Source: Armatimonadota bacterium (GTDB lineage: Bacteria > Armatimonadota > Chthonomonadetes > Chthonomonadales > Chthonomonadaceae). From it: a DNA stretch of 5,488 nt. Positions 1 through 4,420 of the stretch are shown piece after piece. Position 1 is the stretch's first letter, and each line of letters starts with the position of its first letter. The position numbers and the translations under genes were made by a program. The stretch lies in assembly GCA_026392135.1 (NCBI GenBank), contig JAPLCR010000355.1, positions 1 to 5,488 of the forward strand. Direction: 5' to 3'. The notes under the pieces are model-generated. The model searched no databases, had not been told where the DNA came from, and saw only the letters and a list, made by a program, of their open reading frames with translations.

Positions 1-271
1 CTCTCCCCTCTTCTTTCTTCTCAATACGAAACTCCGAAGAGGATATTTGCACTTTTTGCGTGTAGTCAGTGAAGCGATTGTAATGGCGATTTGTTATCTT
101 TAACGTAAATGTAAAAAACACCAAAGCCATTAGCATCAGAACCCCGATAGTAACCCACACCTTCTGTTCCGCGTTTTTTGTTTGTAGAGACAGGCAAAAC
201 GGACACTTTTGCGCGCCGAAATTGATGAGTGAAGAGCATTCAGGGCAACGCTTCTGGTCAATATCTTCCAT
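1..271 (-). CDS. Zinc-ribbon single-pass membrane protein, third tandem paralogue (partial, C-terminus beyond left edge)
   Basis: Reading from the ATG at 271 gives 90 codons that stay open to the edge. The product begins MEDIDQKRCPECSS. Its cysteines at 9, 12, 23 and 26 form a CxxC-x10-CxxC zinc ribbon with the same positions as in the two genes upstream. A hydrophobic stretch at residues 38-57 (VWVTIGVLMLMALVFFTFTL) is a likely single membrane helix. It is followed by FTDYTQKVQISSSEFRIE, which aligns with FANYAQKVNILSTEMRFE and FSDYVQRVPVTSSEMSLE of the paralogues. An AAAGGAG ribosome site (285-279) sits 7 nt before the ATG, and the gap to the upstream stop is 23 nt, so it is probably cotranscribed. 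The FxLYD-like part expected at the C-terminus lies outside the window. The molecular role is unknown. The zinc ribbon should be cytoplasmic and the C-terminal domain extracytoplasmic, by inference. Confidence 0.85.
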   Translation of the reverse strand, partial: MEDIDQKRCPECSSLINFGAQKCPFCLSLQTKNAEQKVWVTIGVLMLMALVFFTFTLKITNRHYNRFTDYTQKVQISSSEFRIEKKEEGR

Positions 272-294
272 CTTTCCGCTCCTTTCGCTTCGCG

Positions 295-852
295 TTAGCG
301 TAGATACTTATCAGCATCTTCGGCGGTACGAACTATCACCTTGACGCTGGCGTAGTTGGCGAAGGGGCTATGCGCCGTCGTCTGTATACGGAACGCCTGA
401 GTCTGATGTGGGGCAAGGGCGACGTGCATACTTCCTTCCGTCTGCACGTCTATGAGTTTTCCCGCTTTATCGTAGAACTGCGCCTCATAATGAGGCTGGC
501 TCCAAGTGACATCGGAGTCGTTGCGGACGGTTCCAAGCACTGTGACAGTGCGGGCAGGGCGTTTTGTGCCGTCGGTATGATACCGTAGAGTGTTCTCGAA
601 GCGCATTTCGGTTGATAGGATGTTCACCTTTTGAGCGTAGTTCGCGAATAGGAGTGTCGGTCTGTTGTTAGCGTTCGAGGTAGTAAAAAAGATATACGGA
701 AAAACTATCGCCATTGGAAGAAAATACAGGTTTTGAGGGTTCTTATACCATTTGGGCTTCACCAGCTGCGTCATGCAGAACGGGCACTTTTTCGCGGCAC
801 TTTGAATGCGCTCCGCGCAGTGCGGGCATACTTTTCGGTCTAGGTTGTCCAC
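295..852 (-). CDS. Zinc-ribbon/FxLYD-like single-pass membrane protein, second tandem paralogue (GTG start)
   Basis: The product is 185 residues, taking the GTG at 852 as start. An upstream in-frame ATG at 897 would add 15 residues, overlap the preceding gene and has no good ribosome site. The GTG has AAGGGAG (865-859) 6 nt before it. From this start the zinc-ribbon cysteines fall at 9, 12, 23 and 26, exactly as in both paralogues. After the ribbon comes a hydrophobic segment (about residues 40-57, LYFLPMAIVFPYIFFTT). A C-terminal beta-rich domain carries VTVLGTVRNDSDVTW and the FYDKAGKLIDV signature, resembling FxLYD-type extracytoplasmic domains. The upstream stop is 13 nt away and the next gene starts 23 nt after this stop, so it is the middle gene of a three-gene operon. 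The function is not recognised; membrane-anchored sensing or scaffolding is possible but unproven. Confidence 0.9.
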   Translation of the reverse strand: MDNLDRKVCPHCAERIQSAAKKCPFCMTQLVKPKWYKNPQNLYFLPMAIVFPYIFFTTSNANNRPTLLFANYAQKVNILSTEMRFENTLRYHTDGTKRPARTVTVLGTVRNDSDVTWSQPHYEAQFYDKAGKLIDVQTEGSMHVALAPHQTQAFRIQTTAHSPFANYASVKVIVRTAEDADKYLR

Positions 853-865
853 TGTTTGCTCCCTT

Positions 866-1396
866 CTAGCGTGAGAAATGGTAGGCATCGCCTGCATGGC
901 GCAGGAAAATTTTGTGGTTTGCGTAGGCTGCGGCTGGTCTGCTCGCCTCGCCGTTAATGCGGAACGCCTGCTCCTGATGCGGCATGAGAGTCATGGAGCT
1001 GTAGAAATCTTCCACAACGTCTATGAGTTTGCCCGACTTGTCGTAAAACTGCCCCTCAATGACAGGGTGCTCCCAGGGGATATTGGTATCGTTGCGGATA
1101 GTTCCGACGACGGTGACGGTTCTCGAACCCTCGCTTGTCTCTAAGCTCATTTCAGACGACGTAACCGGAACCCTCTGCACATAGTCCGAAAAGAAGTAGT
1201 TGGGCTTGCTTGTTGTGTTATGCAGAGAGTTGAGCGCAAACGCCATGTAGAGAAGTCCCGGCAGTATGGCAAGTAGCACAGGATTCTTTGTCCACCAGGT
1301 TTTGCCTTGCGGTGATTTGCAGAAGGGGCACTTTTTCGCGGCGTGGGGTATCCGCTCGGCGCATTCAGGGCAACTCTTTCGGTCGAAACCATCCAT
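866..1396 (-). CDS. Zinc-ribbon/FxLYD-like single-pass membrane protein, first tandem paralogue
   Basis: The product is 176 residues beginning MDGFDRKSCPECAERI. Cysteines 9, 12, 23 and 26 make a two-knuckle zinc ribbon (CPEC, CPFC). A hydrophobic helix follows at about residues 39-54 (VLLAILPGLLYMAFAL). The C-terminal part has TVTVVGTIRNDTNIPWEHP and the FYDKSGKLIDVVED motif, typical of FxLYD-like domains, and ends near a HAGD motif. The start is supported by AGAGGAG (1410-1404) 7 nt before the ATG. It is the promoter-proximal gene of three tandem homologues that share the same cysteine positions. The mature layout predicted from the sequence is a cytosolic zinc knuckle, one membrane pass and an outside beta domain. 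No enzyme motif is visible, so the role remains unknown. The copies look divergent enough for separate jobs rather than recent duplication. Confidence 0.9.
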   Translation of the reverse strand: MDGFDRKSCPECAERIPHAAKKCPFCKSPQGKTWWTKNPVLLAILPGLLYMAFALNSLHNTTSKPNYFFSDYVQRVPVTSSEMSLETSEGSRTVTVVGTIRNDTNIPWEHPVIEGQFYDKSGKLIDVVEDFYSSMTLMPHQEQAFRINGEASRPAAAYANHKIFLRHAGDAYHFSR

Positions 1397-1450
1397 ATTC
1401 CTTCTCCTCTCCCTCGAACTAGGGGTGTGTTACGCCCTAAGGCGCAAGCC

Positions 1451-1469
1451 TCCTCCTTATAGCGGAGGA
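1451..1469 (-). repeat. Small hairpin in the leader of the zinc-ribbon operon
   Basis: TCCTCC and GGAGGA form a 6-bp perfect stem around a 7-nt loop. On the transcribed minus strand the GGAGGAGG is Shine-Dalgarno-like, but no start codon follows at a useful distance. A second small stem, CGCC-TTAG-GGCG, lies just downstream. The 5' leader is therefore structured; there is no U-tract, so this is not an ordinary terminator. Confidence 0.4.
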
Positions 1470-1484
1470 TAGATACCGTTCTTA

Positions 1485-1513
1485 AGCATAGTATACCGAC
1501 CTATCGTAAACAA
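1485..1513 (-). promoter_or_regulatory. Candidate sigma70-type promoter of the zinc-ribbon operon
   Basis: On the minus strand, TTGTTT (1513-1508) is followed after 17 nt by TATGCT (1490-1485). The -35 matches the consensus at three positions and the -10 at four. A TATACT hexamer (1495-1490) overlaps the -10 region but has no matching -35. A second candidate further upstream is TTGCAA-17-TACACT. Transcription would start near 1478, giving a leader of about 80 nt. This is a motif-only prediction. Confidence 0.35.
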
Positions 1514-1524
1514 ATCGTAAACAA
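1503..1524. repeat. Perfect 11-bp tandem direct repeat upstream of the zinc-ribbon operon
   Basis: ATCGTAAACAA occurs twice with no gap (1503-1513 and 1514-1524); on the minus strand it reads TTGTTTACGAT. The period is one helical turn, and the gene-proximal copy contains the candidate -35. That places it well for a regulator binding one DNA face, though chance duplication is possible. Confidence 0.6.
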
Positions 1525-1579
1525 TGGGGGGAGTTTCGGGGCAGTGTATGAAAAATGTGGCAAAATTGCAAAAATACTT

Positions 1580-2140
1580 CTACGGAGGGAGTGGAATCTG
1601 GCGGTTGGGTTTGGGGGCAATGAGGGTATTGGGAGGAACAGAGGCGTTGACGACGGTTCCCGCCCCTACGATAGAGCCATGTCCTAGCGTCACTCCTGCA
1701 AGAATAGTGGCTCCCGCGCCAATCCAGACACCCGACTCCACTACAATCGGGGCGGCGGTAGTAGTTCCTGCACGCTTATCGGGCGTTCCAATCTCATGGG
1801 AGGTCGTGATAAACTTTACGTCGTGTCCGATACTCACGCTGTTGCCAATAGTAATGGGCGCGTTCACATCAAAGAGGATGGGGGAGTTCATTAGCACGTC
1901 GTCGCCAAGACGAAAACGCGCCTGTATCTTCCCCCCGCCGCTGATATGTACGCGCCCCATAAAGCAGACGTTCTTACCAATAGAGAAGCCCGCAAGCCGG
2001 TAGAGCAACGCACGCGTGCGGTTAAAACAGAGGTGCGGCAGGCAGGAGATAGCCCAATCGCAGAGGCGATAACGCGGGTGAAGGTTAGCGACCTCCTCCC
2101 AGAGGATTTGTGCAGTTCGTTGAAGCGGGTTTCTGCCCAT
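1580..2140 (-). CDS. Hexapeptide-repeat (left-handed beta-helix) acyltransferase, WbbJ/maltose-acetyltransferase type
   Basis: The product is 186 residues. The N-terminal ~50 residues are helical. From about residue 52 (FSIGKNVCFMG) come hexapeptide-repeat turns, including LGDDVLM, ITIGNSVSIG, VWIGAGATIL and LGHGSIVGAG. The active-site region TTSHEIGTPDKRAG (112-125) carries the likely catalytic His115. The insertion between coils and the following APIVVESGVWIG are typical of acetyltransferases that O- or N-acetylate sugars using acetyl-CoA. The protein should be a cytosolic trimer, by family knowledge. The ATG lies 9 nt after the stop of the acyl carrier protein gene and has no clear ribosome site, which suggests translational coupling. 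The neighbouring acyl carrier protein raises the possibility that the donor is an acyl-carrier thioester. The acceptor cannot be read from the sequence. Confidence 0.88.
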   Translation of the reverse strand: MGRNPLQRTAQILWEEVANLHPRYRLCDWAISCLPHLCFNRTRALLYRLAGFSIGKNVCFMGRVHISGGGKIQARFRLGDDVLMNSPILFDVNAPITIGNSVSIGHDVKFITTSHEIGTPDKRAGTTTAAPIVVESGVWIGAGATILAGVTLGHGSIVGAGTVVNASVPPNTLIAPKPNRQIPLPP

Positions 2141-2149
2141 ATCTACGTG

Positions 2150-2389
2150 TCAGTCCGTGATGTTGTCGCCGAGAAGCGCGGCGATGTCGTTGATAGTCGC
2201 GCAGTCGTTGACGCTGTTGGCAGAGAGGGTTGTTTTCAACCTCTTGTCTATCACCGCGATAAGGCTAAGACGCGCTAGCGAGTCCCATCCGTCCAGCGTT
2301 TTCAACGTTTCGCTACCATCCAAATCACCGGATTCTGCCTCAACAATATCCGCTATCACATCCAAAAATTCAGCCTTCGTCATACCCAT
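2150..2389 (-). CDS. Acyl carrier protein
   Basis: The product is 79 residues from the ATG at 2389. It has the carrier-protein fold pattern: helix 1 (TKAEFLDVIADIVEAE), the acidic loop, then GWDSLARLSLIAVIDKRL. Ser37 in the DSL motif is the predicted 4'-phosphopantetheine site. The last helix is INDIAALLG. An upstream ATG (2428) would add 13 residues of non-family sequence. AGAAGGG (2402-2396) lies 6 nt before the 2389 ATG, which decides the start. ATGs at 2395 and 2383 are less well spaced. The sequence is not that of the housekeeping fatty-acid carrier; it resembles discrete carriers found beside polysaccharide or secondary-metabolite genes. It sits between an ABM-fold gene (70-nt gap) and an acyltransferase (9-nt gap). 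No acyl-activating ligase is visible in the window, so the cargo is unknown. Confidence 0.87.
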   Translation of the reverse strand: MGMTKAEFLDVIADIVEAESGDLDGSETLKTLDGWDSLARLSLIAVIDKRLKTTLSANSVNDCATINDIAALLGDNITD

Positions 2390-2459
2390 ATACATCCCTT
2401 CTATGTCTAGCCAACTTCCGCCTAGCATGAGTCCTCTCCGCTTCAGGGAGAGATACTAG

Positions 2460-2765
2460 TTAAAGCAGTTCGCCGCCGTCCGATACCGAGAATCGCCCTA
2501 TGTTCGCTTGTCCGCCCACAAAAGAGGGCATAAGGGCGAGGAGTTCCACCGTATGCGCGAGCTTCATGTGCGCGTCGAGGGAGGCAGCTTCGTCCCACAG
2601 TTCGTATAGGTGAAAGAGGTTTGGGTCTACGAGGTCAACGGAGAACTCATACGCGAGGCAACCCGCCTCTTTCTTGGTCTCTGCAGTGCATTTGAGAACG
2701 GCGTTTACTGCCACTTCACGTAGTGCGGGGTTGATAGGAATCGTTCCTGCGACAATAACCTTCAT
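2460..2765 (-). CDS. Antibiotic biosynthesis monooxygenase (ABM/YgiN-like) family protein
   Basis: The product is 101 residues, a single ferredoxin-like ABM domain over its whole length. Diagnostic stretches are EAGCLAYEFSVDLVDPNLFHLYELWDEAASLDAHM and the later H of LAHTVELL. The family includes YgiN quinol monooxygenase and cofactor-free oxygenases acting on polyketide quinols. Many members are uncharacterised or act on toxic dicarbonyls or quinones, so the substrate is open. Members are usually cytosolic dimers. The start is well supported: AGAAGGA (2779-2773) lies 7 nt before the ATG. It is the first gene of a run continuing into the acyl carrier protein and acyltransferase, although a 70-nt gap with a weak hairpin separates it from the carrier. 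The promoter is probably in the 2766-2830 interval, divergent from the tRNA promoter. Confidence 0.9.
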   Translation of the reverse strand: MKVIVAGTIPINPALREVAVNAVLKCTAETKKEAGCLAYEFSVDLVDPNLFHLYELWDEAASLDAHMKLAHTVELLALMPSFVGGQANIGRFSVSDGGELL

Positions 2766-2794
2766 GGTGTTTTCCTTCTAAAGGCGGCTTCCAC

Positions 2795-2823
2795 TCTATA
2801 ATTTCCCTCCTAGTAAGGGGAAG
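2795..2823 (-). promoter_or_regulatory. Candidate promoter of the ABM-ACP-acyltransferase run
   Basis: On the minus strand, TATAGA (2800-2795) is a fair -10. At 17 nt spacing the -35 slot holds CTTCCC (2823-2818), which is poor. TTCCC/GGGAA (2803-2807 and 2818-2822) forms a 5-bp inverted repeat across the spacer, so the promoter may need an activator or carry an operator. The prediction is weak. Confidence 0.3.
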
Positions 2824-2837
2824 TGTGAAGCCCTATC

Positions 2838-2866
2838 TTGACGAATCGTTTTTGAGAGAGTATACT
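2838..2866 (+). promoter_or_regulatory. Sigma70-type promoter of tRNA-Gln
   Basis: TTGACG (2838-2843), a 17-nt spacer and TATACT (2861-2866) are each one base from the hexamer consensus. A start near 2873 would leave a leader of about 8 nt before the mature tRNA. This is the strongest gene-facing promoter in the window, as expected for a stable RNA gene. Confidence 0.88.
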
Positions 2867-2880
2867 ATTTTTATACATAA

Positions 2881-2951
2881 TGGGGGATCGTCTAGCGGCA
2901 GGACAACGGCCTTTGGCGCCGTTTACCGTGGTTCGAATCCACGTCCCCCAG
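2881..2951 (+). tRNA. tRNA-Gln (anticodon UUG)
   Basis: The 71-nt cloverleaf folds completely. The acceptor stem is TGGGGGA/TCCCCCA. The D arm is GTCT/GGAC with loop AGCGGCA. The anticodon stem is ACGGC/GCCGT with loop CTTTGGC, anticodon TTG. A 4-nt variable region follows, then the T arm CGTGG-TTCGAAT-CCACG. The discriminator is G2951. The next bases are CG, so the CCA tail is not encoded and must be added enzymatically. The anticodon UUG reads glutamine CAA codons, and CAG by wobble. The gene is convergent with higA and has its own promoter and terminator. Confidence 0.95.
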
Positions 2952-2962
2952 CGTTTTTCAGA

Positions 2963-3013
2963 AGAACACGTCTCCAGACTTAAATCAAGGATTGGAGGCG
3001 TGTTCTTTATTTT
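2963..3013 (+). terminator. Intrinsic terminator of tRNA-Gln, overlapping the 3' end of higA
   Basis: Arms 2963-2975 (AGAACACGTCTCC) and 2994-3006 (GGAGGCGTGTTCT) pair over 13 bp with one G-U wobble, around an 18-nt loop. They are followed by TTATTTT on the plus strand. The right arm encodes the last residues of HigA on the other strand. The minus direction lacks a good U-tract, so it acts mainly on the tRNA transcript. Confidence 0.8.
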
Positions 3014-3314
3014 GGGGTTGCGCGTCATACGGGCGAATACGCTCATACACCATACGACGCATTATGTTATTCTGTACTTCTTCAATATCGTACATCTGCT
3101 GTAGGTTTAGCCAGAATTGAGGCGTGACTTGGAAATAGCGTCCTAGCCTAAGAGCGGTGTCTACGGTAATGGAGCGTTTCCCGTCTAATATCTGCTCAAT
3201 ACGAGTCTGTTGCACCCCAATGCTCTTCGCCAGCCGATAGGAAGTTAACCCAAGAGGAGACAGGAACTCTTCTTGGAGTATTTCGCCCGGATGAATGTTT
3301 TCTAGTTGTTCCAT
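2985..3314 (-). CDS. higA: HigA-family antitoxin (XRE/VapI helix-turn-helix)
   Basis: The product is 109 residues. It opens with the family signature ENIHPGEILQEEFL. An XRE-type helix-turn-helix follows at about residues 22-48 (SYRLAKSIGVQQTRIEQILDGKRSI), then the VapI-typical TALRLGRYFQVTPQFWLNLQ. By family knowledge it binds and neutralises the HigB toxin and represses its own operon as a dimer. The ATG has TGAGGA (3326-3321) with about 6 nt spacing, and the toxin stop is 20 nt upstream. The toxin-first gene order is the usual higBA arrangement. The C-terminal tail after residue ~92 is polar, and its last codons coincide with the terminator arm of the convergent tRNA gene. That tail may be recently acquired or unconstrained. 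Confidence 0.93.
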   Translation of the reverse strand: MEQLENIHPGEILQEEFLSPLGLTSYRLAKSIGVQQTRIEQILDGKRSITVDTALRLGRYFQVTPQFWLNLQQMYDIEEVQNNIMRRMVYERIRPYDAQPQNKEHASNP

Positions 3315-3334
3315 CGCATAATCCTCAAGACTAC

Positions 3335-3619
3335 CTATTTGTAGTGTTTGGTCAACTCTACTTCATACGCCCTATCGTCTTTCCAAACGAAGCAGACGCG
3401 CCACTGGTCATTCACTCGTATACTCCACTGCCCTTCACGATTTCCTGATAACTTTTCCAACCGATTCCCCGGAGGTTGTCTCAAATCGTTAAGGTTAATA
3501 GCCGCCTCAAGCATTCTAATCTTGCGCCGTGCAATCTTCTGAATGTCGGCAGGTAAGACCTTCGATACCGCGCCGTGAAAAATCTGCTCTGTTTCCCCGC
3601 ACTTAAATTGGACGCTCAT
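3335..3619 (-). CDS. higB: HigB-family toxin (RelE/ParE superfamily mRNA interferase)
   Basis: The product is 94 residues, the normal length for HigB-like toxins. Family hallmarks are LNDLRQPPGNRLEKL (43-57) and GQWSIRVNDQWRVCFVW (63-79), ending in LTKHYK with His92 near the catalytic position used by relatives. Related toxins cut mRNA on the ribosome during amino-acid stress; activity here is inferred, since the motifs look intact. The ATG at 3619 has a modest GGGA about 8 nt upstream. An ATG at 3624 is out because it meets TGA after two codons. It is the first gene of the higBA operon, with an unusually long leader of about 130 nt if the palindromic promoter at 3756-3784 is used. An alternative ParE-like gyrase-poisoning role is less likely given the HigB pattern. 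Confidence 0.93.
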   Translation of the reverse strand: MSVQFKCGETEQIFHGAVSKVLPADIQKIARRKIRMLEAAINLNDLRQPPGNRLEKLSGNREGQWSIRVNDQWRVCFVWKDDRAYEVELTKHYK

Positions 3620-3681
3620 ACCATGATTCCCATTTCGTTTTCGTTTTTACGAACCATATTTACAAAAATAAATGTATAGAG

Positions 3682-3713
3682 CTAAGATAGAATGTGAAAT
3701 AGAATAATCTTAG
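3682..3713. repeat. Inverted repeat in the higBA leader
   Basis: CTAAGAT (3682-3688) and ATCTTAG (3707-3713) are perfect 7-bp inverted copies around 18 nt of AT-rich sequence. A shorter TTCGT-TTTT-ACGAA hairpin lies at 3640-3653, nearer the higB start. Either could be a HigA operator or mRNA structure; low complexity makes chance plausible. Confidence 0.35.
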
Positions 3714-3722
3714 TGTAATCAG

Positions 3723-3749
3723 GCGATGCAACAGTGTACGTTGCATCGC
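3723..3749 (-). repeat. Perfect 10-bp hairpin at the predicted 5' end of higBA mRNA
   Basis: GCGATGCAAC (3723-3732) and GTTGCATCGC (3740-3749) pair perfectly around the 7-nt AGTGTAC. Read on the minus strand, the hairpin begins at 3749, the base where the promoter at 3756-3784 would start transcription. Its right arm shares ATCGC with the larger palindrome next to it. Confidence 0.8.
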
Positions 3750-3778
3750 TTGACAATAGTATCACGAATCGATACTAT
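3750..3778 (+). promoter_or_regulatory. Candidate rightward promoter inside the palindrome
   Basis: TTGACA (3750-3755), a 17-nt spacer and TACTAT (3773-3778). The -35 is perfect and the -10 matches four of six. It would transcribe antisense into the 3824-4420 reading frame. It exists by symmetry with the leftward promoter and may have no product of its own. Confidence 0.45.
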
Positions 3779-3784
3779 TGTCAA
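3756..3784 (-). promoter_or_regulatory. Probable higBA promoter inside the palindrome
   Basis: On the minus strand, TTGACA (3784-3779), 17 nt, then TACTAT (3761-3756). The predicted start is at about 3749. Both hexamers lie in the inverted repeat, so a dimeric repressor such as HigA binding it would cover the whole promoter, in keeping with toxin-antitoxin autoregulation. The leader to the higB ATG is about 130 nt. Confidence 0.65.
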
Positions 3785-3823
3785 GCGATACTTTGGAAAA
3801 ACGATCAAGTAGCGCGACATTCT

Positions 3824-4420
3824 TTATCCGCGTAGTTGCTCAATCTTCTCTACATATTTAGACAGCATCCCTTGTGCTGCACTGTTAGAACCCGCCTCCG
3901 CATAGACGTGGAAGTAAGGTTCAGAGGCATCAGGAATAACCAGTGCCCAGTCCTCTTTTTGATAGAACTTGATACCGTCTATCAGCTCCACCTGATTCCC
4001 GTCGGCTTCTGCAATCGAGTCCGCCTCTTTCGTCAAAACACGCATAACACGCCCCTTGATTTCCCAAGGACAGCGCACCTGTGCCCGCGCAACATGAACG
4101 CTCGGTAGCTGCTCTGCAAGCGTAGAGAGACGCATATCCGTTACTGCGAGCATCTCCATAAGTTTGGCGAGGGCGAACATAGCGTCGTAACTCGGTTGGA
4201 AATCGGAGAAGATAAAGCCTCCGTTGCTATCTCCCGCGAAGTCCGCTAGACGGCTCCCATCCTTACTCGCGCACACGCCCATAAGGTCGCGCACATCGGT
4301 CTTAGTGCGAATAACCGTGCCGCCATGCAGAGCGACAAGCGGCTCTATCATGCGCGGAGCCGTCACAGGAACCGCAATGCGTGCGTTCTCATGGGTTCGC
4401 GCATGAAGTACCGTCATCAT
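3824..4420 (-). CDS. Phosphomannomutase-like protein, C-terminal domains III-IV (split from upstream frame)
   Basis: The 198-residue frame matches the end of the nucleotidyltransferase/hexapeptide/phosphohexomutase-like family. RIAVPVTAPRMIEPLV opens domain III. FAGDSNGGFIFSDFQPSYDAM (61-81) sits where true mutases have their GExSGH sugar-binding loop. DGIKFYQKEDWALVIPDASEPYFHVYAEA (148-176) is domain IV, with IPDASEP in place of the RPSGTEP phosphate loop. The ATG overlaps the stop of the preceding frame as ATGA. In-frame sequence before the ATG (GNTLLA, back to a TAA at 4444-4442) continues the family helix, so homology starts upstream of the start codon. This marks a break within one gene rather than a natural gene start. 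It could still be translated by coupling, but a lone domain III-IV fragment is unlikely to be active. It may be a pseudogene fragment. Confidence 0.75.
   Translation of the reverse strand: MMTVLHARTHENARIAVPVTAPRMIEPLVALHGGTVIRTKTDVRDLMGVCASKDGSRLADFAGDSNGGFIFSDFQPSYDAMFALAKLMEMLAVTDMRLSTLAEQLPSVHVARAQVRCPWEIKGRVMRVLTKEADSIAEADGNQVELIDGIKFYQKEDWALVIPDASEPYFHVYAEAGSNSAAQGMLSKYVEKIEQLRG

Larger units (their letters stand above)
3745..3789. repeat. Perfect 19-bp inverted repeat with 7-nt centre
   Basis: The left arm 3745-3763 and right arm 3771-3789 are exact reverse complements around ACGAATC. Each arm holds TTGACA followed by ATAGTA, whose complement is TACTAT. The palindrome therefore carries a -35 and a -10 element on both strands. 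No U-tract follows on either side, and no target-site duplication flanks it, so neither a terminator nor an inserted element is favoured. A protein-bound operator or cruciform is the natural reading. Confidence 0.9.

Noticed and set aside
1524..2003. Plus-strand frame of 159 codons opposite the acyltransferase gene
   Set aside because: It mirrors the hexapeptide-repeat gene in antisense, has no family resemblance and no ribosome site. The minus-strand reading is a clear enzyme.
2390..2428. Longer start for the acyl carrier protein
   Set aside because: The added residues do not belong to the carrier fold, and the good ribosome site serves the 2389 ATG.
2435..2457. CTCTCC/GGAGAG hairpin between the ABM gene and the carrier gene as a terminator
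   Set aside because: The stem is only 6 bp and no U-tract follows on the minus strand. It may be chance or a weak processing signal.
2810..3046. Minus-strand frame of 78 codons across the tRNA region
   Set aside because: It runs through the tRNA-Gln gene, its promoter and its terminator, and has no recognisable protein pattern.
3721..3790. Paired palindromes as a terminator or a miniature inserted element
   Set aside because: There is no U-run after either stem, no flanking target duplication and no second copy in the window. The promoter elements within the arms favour a regulatory role.
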